36,147 nucleotides of DNA, taken from IMG/VR virus record IMGVR_UViG_3300034198_003000, positions 1 through 36,147 of that record. One strand, given 5' to 3'. The position numbers and the translations under genes were made by a program. The notes under the pieces were generated by a model. That model searched no databases. It was not told the DNA's origin and was given only the letters and a program-made list of their open reading frames with translations. This document shows, in pieces, positions 1-9,351 of this stretch; the first letter of the stretch is position 1, and each line of letters starts with the position of its first letter. The DNA is from a virus.

Positions 1-87
1 CGCAGCAAAGCCTGCCTGGTACTTGTCGCGCAACGCCTTTTGCATTTGCGCTACGCCGTTACGCGCGCCTTCCTTGGCACGGTTCAC
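1..87. repeat. Left copy of 87-bp terminal direct repeat (contig overlap)
   Basis: Bases 1-87 are identical to bases 36061-36147. The repeat lies inside a coding frame, and joining the ends at it restores that frame exactly. It therefore marks circular closure of the assembly more likely than a biological terminal repeat. Exact overlaps of odd length are typical of de Bruijn assembly of circular or circularly permuted genomes. Confidence 0.97.
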
Positions 88-399
88 TCCGACTAAGATT
101 GCTTCAAGTCCTTCGGCATAATTGTTGCCAAAGTTGTTCAGCACAAATGACACCTTCTCGATGCGCTTGACCATGTTTAATGCGTGGTTGCGCTTCTCAA
201 TAACGGCAGACATCTGAATATTATTGGCAAGCTCTGAGGCGGCTTGCAATGCGGCCTCGCGATCGTCAGTGACAATGCCTTTGGCCTTGATGTATTTCTC
301 GCGCGCTTGCAACGCGGTCAGCATAGCGTCCAGCTCGTCGGCATCCAGCTTGCGGCCGGCAGCCTGCTCGATTGTTTTAATGCAATTTTCGTAGGCCAT
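1..399 (-). CDS. Large internal virion (ejection) protein, N-terminal part; gene continues at 36060
   Basis: These are the first 133 codons of a gene cut by the contig ends. The ATG at 397-399 is preceded by AAGGAG five bases away, just after the stop of the 1752-residue gene. The frame runs off base 1 and continues in phase at base 36060 to a stop at 34009-34011, giving 816 residues in the circular molecule. The N-terminal segment begins MAYENCIKTIEQ and is charged and helix-rich, with no catalytic motif that I recognise. Its place after the transglycosylase and polyvalent proteins and before the tail fibre fits a protein packed in the capsid and ejected with the DNA, in the position of T7 gp16. 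See the entry at 34009-36147 for the C-terminal part. Confidence 0.9.
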   Translation of the reverse strand, partial: MAYENCIKTIEQAAGRKLDADELDAMLTALQAREKYIKAKGIVTDDREAALQAASELANNIQMSAVIEKRNHALNMVKRIEKVSFVLNNFGNNYAEGLEAILVGVNRAKEGARNGVAQMQKALRDKYQAGFAA

Positions 400-400
400 G

Positions 401-3400
401 TCAGCTCCTTAGACCGCAGATTGCGGCAGCGTTCACGGCCTCACCGAGCTTCTCGGCGTCCTTGACCCCCTTGTCAAAGGTCTTTGTGCTGGCCTTAATG
501 TCTTCAACTATTCCGGCTTGGACGACTGCAACCTGGTCGCCTGCATTCCCACCGACAACGTTATCGGGTTCTCCCGAAACAGCCCCTCGGCCTGCCGTTC
601 TAGACTGGACAGCTGCTGCTTCAAGTCCTTCACGAACGGGGCGTCCGGTCCACGTTTCTGCTCTAACCGGTTGATCTGCTGCTGCAGCAGTTCTATTTGA
701 GATGGCATCTATAGCTCCTTGGTACTCGTGCTGGAAACGAACGTCTGTTGCATACCAAAACTGTTGCGCAAACGTCACGCCTTGTACTTTTTCTTTGACT
801 GCGTCGGCCAAGTCGACAAGTTCGTCGGCCTTCTGTTGCATTTTACTCCTCAGTTCGTCATCTGTCACATTCAGCATGGTTTCATCGCCATACCTGACAT
901 CAAACTCCGGAATGTATTGCAAGCGCACGCCGACGGCGTTGCCCATCTCGCCGGCCATCGCACCAGGCATGCGGCGCGCATCGACGATAACGGTGTAATA
1001 CTCGACGCCGACCTTGGCAAGGTCGTCCAGGATAGGTTGCATGTCAGCAACCGCTTTTCCTTCCCTAAAATAAATTTCGACACCAGGGCGGTGTTGCAAC
1101 AAATCAACATTTTCTTTGTAACGCAGCACACGCGACAGAAACATGCTGTCTTGCTGGGCATTCATTGCCTCGCGCAACATTTGCACTTGCAGCGCCGCCG
1201 GGTCATACCCCTCACGCGTAACCACCTCAAGATCGATTGAGCGCTCGACGCCGCCATAACGTCCTTCGGTCGACAGCACCTTAGAGCCAAGCACCGTCAC
1301 GCCATCGTCGTTTTCATAGATCGAGGTCTTCACGCGATTGGCGAGCTGCGCCATTTCCGGATCGTCCGGCACATAATCAATGCCTTGTGTCTCGGCGCTT
1401 TTTTGAATAGAAAGGCCGCCCTGGAAACGGTCGACCGAACGCGACAAGGTCTTTAGTTCGACAATCGCAGCATCGCGCTGGTCGGGTGAGCTCTTGCTCG
1501 AGTCGATCGTTTTGCGCAGCTCGGTAATCCGGTCCTGCAGTTTTGACCCGGTCAAGTCAGCCTCAAACTCAAACGAGCCGCCTTCCCCTGCTGCCGAGGT
1601 CCAGTTGTTTTTTGTCCAGACTTCCTTCTCAACAAACCAGACAACAGCTTGCAGGTCGTCGTCGTTTATCGAAGCCAAATTTTTATCAACTTTTAAATCT
1701 TGAGCTGCGCGAATGTCTTTGGCAGCCTGGCCAAACACATCCTGGCCAAAACCAAACTGCAAAGTCGTTTCACCGCTTGCCTTCATGTTGCCGGAAACGC
1801 CGCCCTCGGCCATCGACGGGATGCGCAGGAAACCAGCCAGGCGTTGCAGCATGCGCGCTGCCCACACGTCGATCGTCGCACGCTCGCGAAAGCCGATCAG
1901 GTTGCCGGAGAAGTTGAGCGCTTTTGGCTTGGTGCCGCCACGGCCAATGTCGGCGTCCTCATCTTTGACGACGCGCCACAAATTGATTAGCGCGCGCACG
2001 ACGTTGCGGCCATTAAAACCGTATTTCTTGCCGCTTTCCTTGAGCGGCATTAGGTCTTCAGGCAGCTCGCGCAGCACCTTGAGCTCTTCGCGAAAAGCCT
2101 TGTATTCAGGCATGTCTTTGATTGATTTCTTCGACAAACCTTCTTTGAGCTTGCTGTCAAACCAGCCGCGGAACTCGGCTTCTTTGGCGTTGACACCATC
2201 GGACCAGGCCGTCCACTTTGGCATAAGCTCATCAAAGTCACCGCGCATCGCACGACGTAGCGCGTCGATCGCATTATCCCAATTGCCCCGCACCGGCGTG
2301 TTTGGCGAGGTTGCGCCCAGCAGGTCAGCAAACAGGTCACCCAAACCACCAAACTCTTGACGCAAGCGGCTGCGCATTTCTTTGTACCAGCCGGCTTGCT
2401 TCAGAATATTTTTTGCCGCAGCGTCACCGGCCTGCGCGCGCTCAAATACCGAGCGCACCTCGTCGACCATGCGCTTGGCTACAGCGTTGACGCGCTTTAT
2501 GTATTCCGGCGTGCCAGGCTTAAGAGATTTTCCATCTGCGCCCGTGTTAAACGAATACGGCACTTCCTGGTATTGATAGGTCAGCTTGCCGTTGTCTTCG
2601 ACTTTAATGCCCTTGAACTCAAGCGGAGCCCAACCATCGTTCGCCGGGTGAGCGAGCTTATGGCCACGCACAACCTGCTCGACATCTTTCTGCGGCAACT
2701 TGGTGTCGGTGGCCGCCTTTGTAATAGCTGCACGTTCTGTATTGGACAGCGACACCCGTTTACCAACGGTTCGCGCTTCGCGCTCGACTCCCAACACATG
2801 GATGCCGACATCGCCACGGCGCTCGTCTTTTATCGCGTAATCGCCGGTGCGGCCTGTGATCTCGAACGCCGGCTGGCCGTTGCCACGCACGGTGCCAAGG
2901 CTAGTCTCAGTGGAGCTGTTTGCCTTTACTACGTCGTAACCGCGGCGTGCCAGAGCGTCATACATGCGCGCGGCCTCGGGCTGCACAGTGTCATCGCTAA
3001 CGACTCTTAGACCTTTGCCAAGCGCATTATCGACCAGCCTCTGGTAAAGTCGCACGCCTTCGCCTTGGCCACGCATCTCAAAAGCCACTTCAGAATTTGT
3101 GATATGCAGCGTGTTGCCGCGGATCTCGCCTGCCACAAAACCGGCTTTTGACTCGGCGCGCAGCAGGTTGCCTTGTGCGTTGATCTTGACGCCAAACTCG
3201 TCCGACGCCGCAGTGCGCTTGAGCGCTGCAATGGCCATTGTACGAATGTCATCGGCGTTGAGATCAATAAAGCGGCCGCCTAGCACGCGGTAGATGAACT
3301 GCTTAACCTGAGAAATAATGCGCTTGACCAACGGCAGGTCTGGCTGGTTTTGCACCAGGTAGGCGAGCATCTCGTCTTTTATGCGAGCGGCCGGAGTGTT

Positions 3401-5659
3401 TGCAGGCACAGCGTCAAGCGCGGCCCTAAACGTTAAAACGCCGGCCTTGGCCTTTGCTTCAATCTCCGACAGCAGCTGACGATAGAGCTGTGGACCAAGC
3501 ATCTTTTCCATGCCGTAATGCGCGCCAACTTCATGTAGCAGCACATTGGCAGCGTTGCCTGGGTCCAGATTGTCTGCCACCAGATAGGCGCGCTGGCCGT
3601 CAAAATAACCCATTGCATCGGCCGGGTGCGGCTTTTCATCGGCTCGCGGTGGTAATTCGTCGACCGATTGCACGACTCTTACAGCGCCGTTATCAATCAA
3701 CCTGCTGCCTGCGCCGTCAAAAGCGTCGCGCAGTTCGACAGTAGCGCCTTCAATGGTTTGGCCTGCGCCCTGGCCCTGGCTATATAAGGTGCCGTCTTGG
3801 TTCGCGGCTGCTTCTTTGCGCAACTTGGCGATCAGCTCTTTCGATGCGCCAGACGCTTCCAGGTTCTTGATAGCTGCGTCGAGCTGCTGCTGCGCCTTAT
3901 CGGCTTCAGCTCGCGCCACCTCGAGCTTGGCGTCTTTGGCGGCGCTGTTGCGGTAACGCTCGGTCGCCGCGGCAGCCGCTTCTGGATCAGCCGTCATTGA
4001 CGATCCGACATCTTGCTGTCGTGCGGCAGCGGCCTGCAGCTGGTCGATGTTAGGAACCATCATAAATGGTTCAATGTTTGGCGTCTGACCTTGGGCAAAG
4101 TGCGCAACAGCAACCTGTAGTGCAGCGGCTTGCTGTTCGGGTGTGGCCATTTGAGCGACCATCGAAGCGGGAGGCTGCATCATGCGATTCACAGCGCCTG
4201 CAATCTGCCCAGCACCTATCAGCTGATCTGCACGCGCTTTAACGCGGTCGGCGTACTGAGCAGGAATTTCGCCCTTTTCCAAAGCTGCCAACGCTTGCTC
4301 GGCCTGGCTAGCCGTAGCGTTGATGTCGATTTGCTCTTGCATGCGGTCGCGGGTCGCCTGCGCATTGGCGCGCTCGGTTTCGATTTGCTTTCTTGCGGCG
4401 CTTTCCGCTTCCTTGCGACTCATGCCCTGGCTTTGCATTTCCTTGGCGCGAGCTTTAAATTCTTCGGCGCTGGACAAGCGCGCGATAACCTGGTCTTGCC
4501 TGGTAATCTCGTTTTTTAAACCTAGAATCGCACCAGGCTCGGCACGGTTGCCGGCCGCTGCGGTAGCTTCACTGCGCAAATTGCTCTTGAGCTCGTCCAG
4601 CGCGCGTGCCTGTGCTGCTTCCGGCGTTATCTCATAGAGCTTTGCAAATGGTGCCTCTAGTGCAGTTGCCTCAGAACGTGCGCGCTCAATTGTGCGTCCT
4701 GGTGCCTCGCCGGTGACATCGATTGCCCGATCGGGCAAACCGGCAGCCTGACGCATGCGGTCAGAAAAATTAGCTGTCGCCGCTTCCACGTCGGTGACCT
4801 TGCCAGCCGCAACGTCTGCACGAAAACGCTGCACGTCCATCGCCTCGCGCATGGTCAAACCGCGCAGGTAATCAAAATCGTTCGGCAAGCCACGCATGCC
4901 ACGATAGCCTTCTCGCACGCCGCCGGCCATTATGTGCAGGCCGCCACCAAAGGCCGTGCCAAAAGCGATATTCGCCAGGCTGTCCATCATCGTGTAGTCG
5001 TTCTGCAGCTGCTGGTTCATGCCGTAGATCAGCGGCTCAATAAGCACAGAACCAACCGCACCTTCGGCAGCGCCAACGCCGGCTCGCACCGCAGTGCGGC
5101 CAAAGAAACCGCCGGCAGATCCCAGCAGTGCCATATAGCGCATCTCGCCCACTACTGGCACAAACGCCGAAGCGACGTTTAGCGGGTCAAGCGCAGAAAC
5201 CGCAAACGACGTTGCAAATCCTGCAATGTTTCTCAGGCCATCGGGCGAGCGTTCAATCACGACCTGACGCGCAATTCGATCCTGCTGATTTTTAATCATC
5301 AGGTCGAGCGCACCCGGCACAATGCCATCATCAGGCACGGTCAGCTTCACGCCGGCATCCTTGATGCGGCCGTCGGCTTCTTGCTTTGAAATCTTAGGTC
5401 TAGGCGGCCCGTAGATTGGTTGCACGTTGTAAAGCGGAACGCCGGTTATCGGATCATACGCATTTTGCATTTCCTGCATGTTTAAAGGCAGGTTGCTTTG
5501 AGCAGCGTCGATTGCGCCTTGCGTTGGCAGCAGGCCAGTAACGTAGTTTGATGCAAACGCTTCGTTTGCCTTGGCACCGATGTAAGCGCCAAACGAGCTC
5601 GGGTAGTCTAGTAACGACTGATCGTTAGGGTTGCGTGTTTCGTTCAGCAGGATCGGCAT
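401..5659 (-). CDS. Giant polyvalent virion protein with peptidase-like and acetyltransferase-like segments (1752 aa)
   Basis: Large multidomain protein whose start overlaps the stop of the transglycosylase gene (TAATG). Visible parts: hydrophobic, small-residue-rich stretches at about residues 150-245; a charged coiled-coil region at about 380-480; a zincin-like HEVGAHYG motif at 709-716 (H709, E710, H714, so spaced HExxxH and not classical HExxH); a GNAT-like segment at about 845-915 with RGQGEGVRLYQRL and a downstream ARRGYDV; and a block at about 1045-1360 with ATSPNTPVRGNW, TIDVWAARML and WFVEKEVWTKNNW that I know from large phage proteins but cannot assign a function. This fits the phage polyvalent proteins, which are packaged and delivered with the DNA to counter host functions. 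Position in the ejection module supports entry into the cell. Enzyme activities are inferred, not shown. Confidence 0.85.
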   Translation of the reverse strand: MPILLNETRNPNDQSLLDYPSSFGAYIGAKANEAFASNYVTGLLPTQGAIDAAQSNLPLNMQEMQNAYDPITGVPLYNVQPIYGPPRPKISKQEADGRIKDAGVKLTVPDDGIVPGALDLMIKNQQDRIARQVVIERSPDGLRNIAGFATSFAVSALDPLNVASAFVPVVGEMRYMALLGSAGGFFGRTAVRAGVGAAEGAVGSVLIEPLIYGMNQQLQNDYTMMDSLANIAFGTAFGGGLHIMAGGVREGYRGMRGLPNDFDYLRGLTMREAMDVQRFRADVAAGKVTDVEAATANFSDRMRQAAGLPDRAIDVTGEAPGRTIERARSEATALEAPFAKLYEITPEAAQARALDELKSNLRSEATAAAGNRAEPGAILGLKNEITRQDQVIARLSSAEEFKARAKEMQSQGMSRKEAESAARKQIETERANAQATRDRMQEQIDINATASQAEQALAALEKGEIPAQYADRVKARADQLIGAGQIAGAVNRMMQPPASMVAQMATPEQQAAALQVAVAHFAQGQTPNIEPFMMVPNIDQLQAAAARQQDVGSSMTADPEAAAAATERYRNSAAKDAKLEVARAEADKAQQQLDAAIKNLEASGASKELIAKLRKEAAANQDGTLYSQGQGAGQTIEGATVELRDAFDGAGSRLIDNGAVRVVQSVDELPPRADEKPHPADAMGYFDGQRAYLVADNLDPGNAANVLLHEVGAHYGMEKMLGPQLYRQLLSEIEAKAKAGVLTFRAALDAVPANTPAARIKDEMLAYLVQNQPDLPLVKRIISQVKQFIYRVLGGRFIDLNADDIRTMAIAALKRTAASDEFGVKINAQGNLLRAESKAGFVAGEIRGNTLHITNSEVAFEMRGQGEGVRLYQRLVDNALGKGLRVVSDDTVQPEAARMYDALARRGYDVVKANSSTETSLGTVRGNGQPAFEITGRTGDYAIKDERRGDVGIHVLGVEREARTVGKRVSLSNTERAAITKAATDTKLPQKDVEQVVRGHKLAHPANDGWAPLEFKGIKVEDNGKLTYQYQEVPYSFNTGADGKSLKPGTPEYIKRVNAVAKRMVDEVRSVFERAQAGDAAAKNILKQAGWYKEMRSRLRQEFGGLGDLFADLLGATSPNTPVRGNWDNAIDALRRAMRGDFDELMPKWTAWSDGVNAKEAEFRGWFDSKLKEGLSKKSIKDMPEYKAFREELKVLRELPEDLMPLKESGKKYGFNGRNVVRALINLWRVVKDEDADIGRGGTKPKALNFSGNLIGFRERATIDVWAARMLQRLAGFLRIPSMAEGGVSGNMKASGETTLQFGFGQDVFGQAAKDIRAAQDLKVDKNLASINDDDLQAVVWFVEKEVWTKNNWTSAAGEGGSFEFEADLTGSKLQDRITELRKTIDSSKSSPDQRDAAIVELKTLSRSVDRFQGGLSIQKSAETQGIDYVPDDPEMAQLANRVKTSIYENDDGVTVLGSKVLSTEGRYGGVERSIDLEVVTREGYDPAALQVQMLREAMNAQQDSMFLSRVLRYKENVDLLQHRPGVEIYFREGKAVADMQPILDDLAKVGVEYYTVIVDARRMPGAMAGEMGNAVGVRLQYIPEFDVRYGDETMLNVTDDELRSKMQQKADELVDLADAVKEKVQGVTFAQQFWYATDVRFQHEYQGAIDAISNRTAAAADQPVRAETWTGRPVREGLEAAAVQSRTAGRGAVSGEPDNVVGGNAGDQVAVVQAGIVEDIKASTKTFDKGVKDAEKLGEAVNAAAICGLRS
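508..708 (-). CDS. Possible embedded gene in alternate frame of the 1752-aa gene (66 aa, coiled coil)
   Basis: A 66-codon frame lies wholly inside the 3' end of the 1752-residue gene in a different phase. Its ATG is preceded by a perfect AAGGAG with six bases of spacing, as strong as any ribosome site in this genome. The product starts MPSQIELLQQQINRLEQ and has regularly spaced leucines over residues 5-42, a convincing short coiled coil. Over the same bases the host frame is rich in Ala, Gly, Arg and Thr, as a frame under dual constraint or a shadow frame would be. The extreme C-terminus of the large protein again looks like normal coding. No homolog is recognised. I consider it more likely real than not. 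Confidence 0.5.
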   Translation of the reverse strand: MPSQIELLQQQINRLEQKRGPDAPFVKDLKQQLSSLERQAEGLFRENPITLSVGMQATRLQSSKPE

Positions 5660-8600
5660 TAGGGAGCCCCGAAAAACGGTTCAGGTTTGAAAGTGCTTAC
5701 GCCGGCTTTTGGTTGCTGTAACAACTGCGCCCATGTGTATTTCACATCACGGCCGTCAGCTGTCTGTACCGGTGTGCGTGCAATGCTGTCATACAAAATA
5801 ATTCCGCTTTCATCGCCTGCAGTTACCCAAACGCCTGCGCTCTTTAAACCATCGGCGTATTGTGCTTGCGCGTCCTTCAAGTTCATTCCCTTCGGAATGC
5901 CAAGCGGTAATTTAAACTGCATCTTTGGCAATTCGGAAAACTTGCGATCTGCACCCGTCATTACATCTTTAATGTCGTACTGCTTTGGTACGCGCATATA
6001 ACCTTCAATGTTGTAGGCGCGTCCGATTGTGTTGTTGTAAGCACGCGTAGCAGCATCGGACGGGCTAGCACCTTCCTTGGCGTAAACATAGGCGAGCTTC
6101 TCAGCAGCATTGTAGAGCAGCGCAAATTGAGTGGTTCCACCAACTTGCAATGTCATCGTTTTTTGCAATGGGGCAAAAGCCTCCTGCGTCTTTTCCGAAA
6201 TTGTTTTTACATCGGTTGTGACAAGGCCTGCCTTAAGATCATTTTCTTTCATGTTGGCGGTCTGAATAATCAGCGCCGAGGTTGCCGAATCGACTGACGG
6301 GCCAAGCGATCCAACTACTTGGGCCACTGGCGGCAAATCTTTGTAGATCTCGCCAAACACTTGCGGCCAAGCATTTCCCCATACATTAGCCATTTGCTTC
6401 ATTAGCTGCGCCGCATTGTTGCCGCCTTCCTGCTGCTGACGGAACTGATTGCCAATCGCAATAGCTTGGCTGTCTGTCAGCAAACGTGGTGACATAATGC
6501 CCAAACGTTGTTGCTCTGCCGTGCTCGCGTTGACATAGTTGCGCGCAGCTGCCTGCTGTTGTTCGATCGTGCCGTTTTGCGACGTAGTCAGCTGATCTGC
6601 AGCCTGTTTAACAGAAGCTGAATTGCGCAGGACGTAGCCGGCTGGGTCTGCATTTCGTTCTTTGCGAACCTCGTCAATAGCCCTGATAAGCGTATCGCGC
6701 CGAGCAATGGCAGCTTCGGCACCAGGTCCAGTTGTTGGCCTGTAATTGTTGATAAGCCTGTCCTGGTCTTGAATTGACATTGTTTTGACCAGCTGTCTAT
6801 CTGCGCCGAGCTGAACAATATTGGCAAACTCATCAGAAAACCTTTTGCCTTGACCTGGGTGCCGACGTTCAAAATCGGCTTCGGTAATTTTTGGCCCTGT
6901 CCAAACTCCGCTATCTAAATAAGACTTTGTGGCGTCTTGCACGCGCTGGTCAAAAGTTTGATTCCACAGTGCGTTTTGCTGGTTAATTGAAGTCTGCGCC
7001 GAATTTAACATCGGAATCACTTTATCCTGCGGCAGGCGATTGACTATCTCCATTATTGTTGGATTGACGGCTGCTTTAGGAACAGCATTGTTTGGCTGCT
7101 GTTGATTAGTGACAGCCGACGAAACTTGATTGTTAGCAGCATTGCCGCCGCCAGATCTTCCGGCATTCGTCAAAATACTGTTGACGTAGTTCTGCACAGA
7201 CTTAGGCGAATTCTGTAGCCAATTTTCTCCATGCTTGGCAATCGCTTTTTGTACGTTGCCCTGGCCCCAGTTATAGCCAGCTAGTGCTTTTTGGTAGTCG
7301 CCATCAAACATCTTGAGCAAATCGCGCATGTAGAGCGCTTGCCCTTTAATAGATTGCTCTGGATCTTTTGGATCTATGTTGTATCGTGCTGCAGTTTTTG
7401 GCTGAAATTGCGATAAACCAATAGACGGATCGCCCGTTTTTTTTGCGTCTTCTTTGTTTATAGCAGCTGGGTTGCCGCCGCTTTCTGTTTTAATTTGCCA
7501 CAGCATGACGTTAGGATCGACGCCATTTTCGCTTGCTTGTTTTTCAACGGACGCCGACCAACGCGCAACGTTAGGCGGTAACGGTGTTACTTTTGCATTG
7601 CCTTGTTTGTTGCTATAAAACCGCTCCTGGTCTGCCGATAATTGTTTGCCATAAACGCTAGCCGCTTCTGGCGTCTCAAAAATACCAAGATGCTTGCCGT
7701 CCTTTTTATACTTATCGATTGCCTGCTGTTGCGACAAAACTTTGCCATCATCAGTAATAGGCGTCAGTAGCACCTCTTTGCCGTCGACATTGACTGAAAA
7801 CGAACTTACGGTCGAGATCGACCCGTCTTTGTTTTTGACTTGTGGTCGGTTAGTCAAATCTATATTGCCAGGCGTAACTAAACCTTTGACAGTTTTTAGA
7901 TCCGGACCTGGTTGCACAGCCTGGTTATTTGCTGGCAATCGATTGCCAGTAGCATTGATTGCTTGCACTTCTTCTGCCGACAAAGCAGTTGCACCCAACC
8001 GATTCATAATTGCCGACTTCACGCTATCGCTTTCACCTCTAGCAATAGCTCCTTGCAATGCGGCGATCGTCAAACGTTCAGAGAATTGACGAGCGGTTTT
8101 AAGTTTTACTTCTACATCTGAAGATGGATCATTTTGAATAACCGACAACGTATCTTTTAACAGCTTGTCATACAGCGACGAATCAGAAGAAACAAGACGT
8201 TCGTTATTAGAAACAACAGTTTCTAAATTGTCTTGGCGCTTAAAATAATCAGCTCTGGCTTCGACTTGTAACGCGTTAAGGCCGTAATGCTGGCCAAGCT
8301 GTGTAAGTGACCGTTGTGCATTTTGGCGAGCTGCATCGTTGCGAATACCGAAATACGGTTCCATTCCGGCTTGAGCTTGCGCTAAACGTTCCTCTTCGGT
8401 CGTATCACCATCGAGAACGCTTTTTGTAACTTCTGCCCATTTTTGATTTACTTGTTGAGCAAAATTAGGACCAGGATTTTTTGATGCTTCGTTGTACCAA
8501 CCCTGGAAAGAAACAGTCGCGTCAGATACCAGTTTACCTGCTTCCGTAATAGCATCAGCTTGCTCTTTGGCTTCTAACTTGCGCAACCGTTCTTGTTCTT

Positions 8601-8799
8601 GTTGCAGGAATTCTGCTTCGGCTTTTTCTTTCTCGCGCTTTTGAATTGCCATATTGACGCTGGCAAATCGCATCCCTGCTTCGCCAAGATTTTCTACAGC
8701 ACGACCTAGAGCTGGTGAAACTTCAGCACCTTGCGCGCGCGGCGTGACAAATCCGCTTGGCGTCAATCGATCTTCGTATTGTGGAATGCGCACGGCCAT
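5659..8799 (-). CDS. Internal virion protein with lytic transglycosylase domain (1046 aa)
   Basis: Ejection protein carrying an SLT-type lytic transglycosylase domain at about residues 425-545. The catalytic glutamate is E439 in the motif KTESGGNPAA, followed by a GLSQFQPKTAARY element and AGYNWGQGNV, both typical of the Slt/MltE fold. Such domains open the peptidoglycan locally so that the DNA and other internal proteins can cross the envelope. The N-terminal about 110 residues are charged and coiled-coil-like. The rest is helix-rich and unrecognised. In T7 the transglycosylase belongs to gp16; here it is in a separate, earlier gene. Base composition is visibly more AT-rich than in the adjacent 1752-residue gene. 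Confidence 0.9.
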   Translation of the reverse strand: MAVRIPQYEDRLTPSGFVTPRAQGAEVSPALGRAVENLGEAGMRFASVNMAIQKREKEKAEAEFLQQEQERLRKLEAKEQADAITEAGKLVSDATVSFQGWYNEASKNPGPNFAQQVNQKWAEVTKSVLDGDTTEEERLAQAQAGMEPYFGIRNDAARQNAQRSLTQLGQHYGLNALQVEARADYFKRQDNLETVVSNNERLVSSDSSLYDKLLKDTLSVIQNDPSSDVEVKLKTARQFSERLTIAALQGAIARGESDSVKSAIMNRLGATALSAEEVQAINATGNRLPANNQAVQPGPDLKTVKGLVTPGNIDLTNRPQVKNKDGSISTVSSFSVNVDGKEVLLTPITDDGKVLSQQQAIDKYKKDGKHLGIFETPEAASVYGKQLSADQERFYSNKQGNAKVTPLPPNVARWSASVEKQASENGVDPNVMLWQIKTESGGNPAAINKEDAKKTGDPSIGLSQFQPKTAARYNIDPKDPEQSIKGQALYMRDLLKMFDGDYQKALAGYNWGQGNVQKAIAKHGENWLQNSPKSVQNYVNSILTNAGRSGGGNAANNQVSSAVTNQQQPNNAVPKAAVNPTIMEIVNRLPQDKVIPMLNSAQTSINQQNALWNQTFDQRVQDATKSYLDSGVWTGPKITEADFERRHPGQGKRFSDEFANIVQLGADRQLVKTMSIQDQDRLINNYRPTTGPGAEAAIARRDTLIRAIDEVRKERNADPAGYVLRNSASVKQAADQLTTSQNGTIEQQQAAARNYVNASTAEQQRLGIMSPRLLTDSQAIAIGNQFRQQQEGGNNAAQLMKQMANVWGNAWPQVFGEIYKDLPPVAQVVGSLGPSVDSATSALIIQTANMKENDLKAGLVTTDVKTISEKTQEAFAPLQKTMTLQVGGTTQFALLYNAAEKLAYVYAKEGASPSDAATRAYNNTIGRAYNIEGYMRVPKQYDIKDVMTGADRKFSELPKMQFKLPLGIPKGMNLKDAQAQYADGLKSAGVWVTAGDESGIILYDSIARTPVQTADGRDVKYTWAQLLQQPKAGVSTFKPEPFFGAP

Positions 8800-9351
8800 T
8801 TATGACACCTTTGGAATTGTAATGCCCATGAAACCACCTTGACCAGGATTCGTGTACAGACCCCTGCTGTACATTGCATAATTAGTCGCGCCCGATAGTA
8901 GATTTGCACCAGCATTAAAAAATCCAGCTTGTCTTGCTGTATCTGCATTTCTACTTGCAGCAACAGCTTGGTATTTATCTAGCTGCGATTGCGTTTCAAA
9001 ATTTTTTGCCCTGGTTTGTCCTTCGTAGCGAATTGTCAACGCGTCCATTTCGTTCATCAACGCATTTTGCAAAAGAATGTCTCGATTGCTTCCATCAAGA
9101 CCAGCGCCAGATTGCGCAGCTCCAGCCGCGGCCTGGCCCTGCAACATTGCAAATTTTCTGCGTTGCTGCTCTTCTTGTACGCTGGCTTGCTGATTGGCCG
9201 CCGTCGCATTGTTTTTTGCGACCGTAGCGTTGTAATCCATCGCTTGCGCTTGCGCCTGGTAGCTCGCAGCTTGTGCCTGGCCTTGTTGAATAGCACCGAT
9301 TGCGCTGACCGCGGATCCCAAAGCCTGAAAAATTGGAAGAAATGCACCCAT
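8800..9351 (-). CDS. Internal virion protein, T7 gp14-like (183 aa)
   Basis: Small Ala/Gln-rich protein. It has a hydrophobic N-terminus (about residues 3-25, with small residues typical of a membrane-inserting helix), a long helical Gln/Ala middle and a Gly-rich C-terminus. The length, composition and location between the GNAT-like gene and the transglycosylase match the gp14 class of ejection proteins, which form the outer-membrane part of the ejection channel in T7. The start codon overlaps the stop of the upstream gene as TAATG, and the next gene begins one base after its stop. The match is by position and style rather than by a diagnostic motif. Confidence 0.75.
   Translation of the reverse strand: MGAFLPIFQALGSAVSAIGAIQQGQAQAASYQAQAQAMDYNATVAKNNATAANQQASVQEEQQRRKFAMLQGQAAAGAAQSGAGLDGSNRDILLQNALMNEMDALTIRYEGQTRAKNFETQSQLDKYQAVAASRNADTARQAGFFNAGANLLSGATNYAMYSRGLYTNPGQGGFMGITIPKVS

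Noticed and set aside
1-87. True short terminal repeat of a T7-like linear genome
   Set aside because: It lies within a coding frame that is intact only when the ends are merged, and 87 bp is more easily explained as assembly overlap; read data would be needed to be certain.
244-5182. Plus-strand frames of up to 217 codons opposite the 1752-residue gene
   Set aside because: They lack ribosome sites and recognisable motifs and are compositional shadows of a well-supported minus-strand gene. The same holds for plus-strand frames elsewhere on the minus-strand unit.
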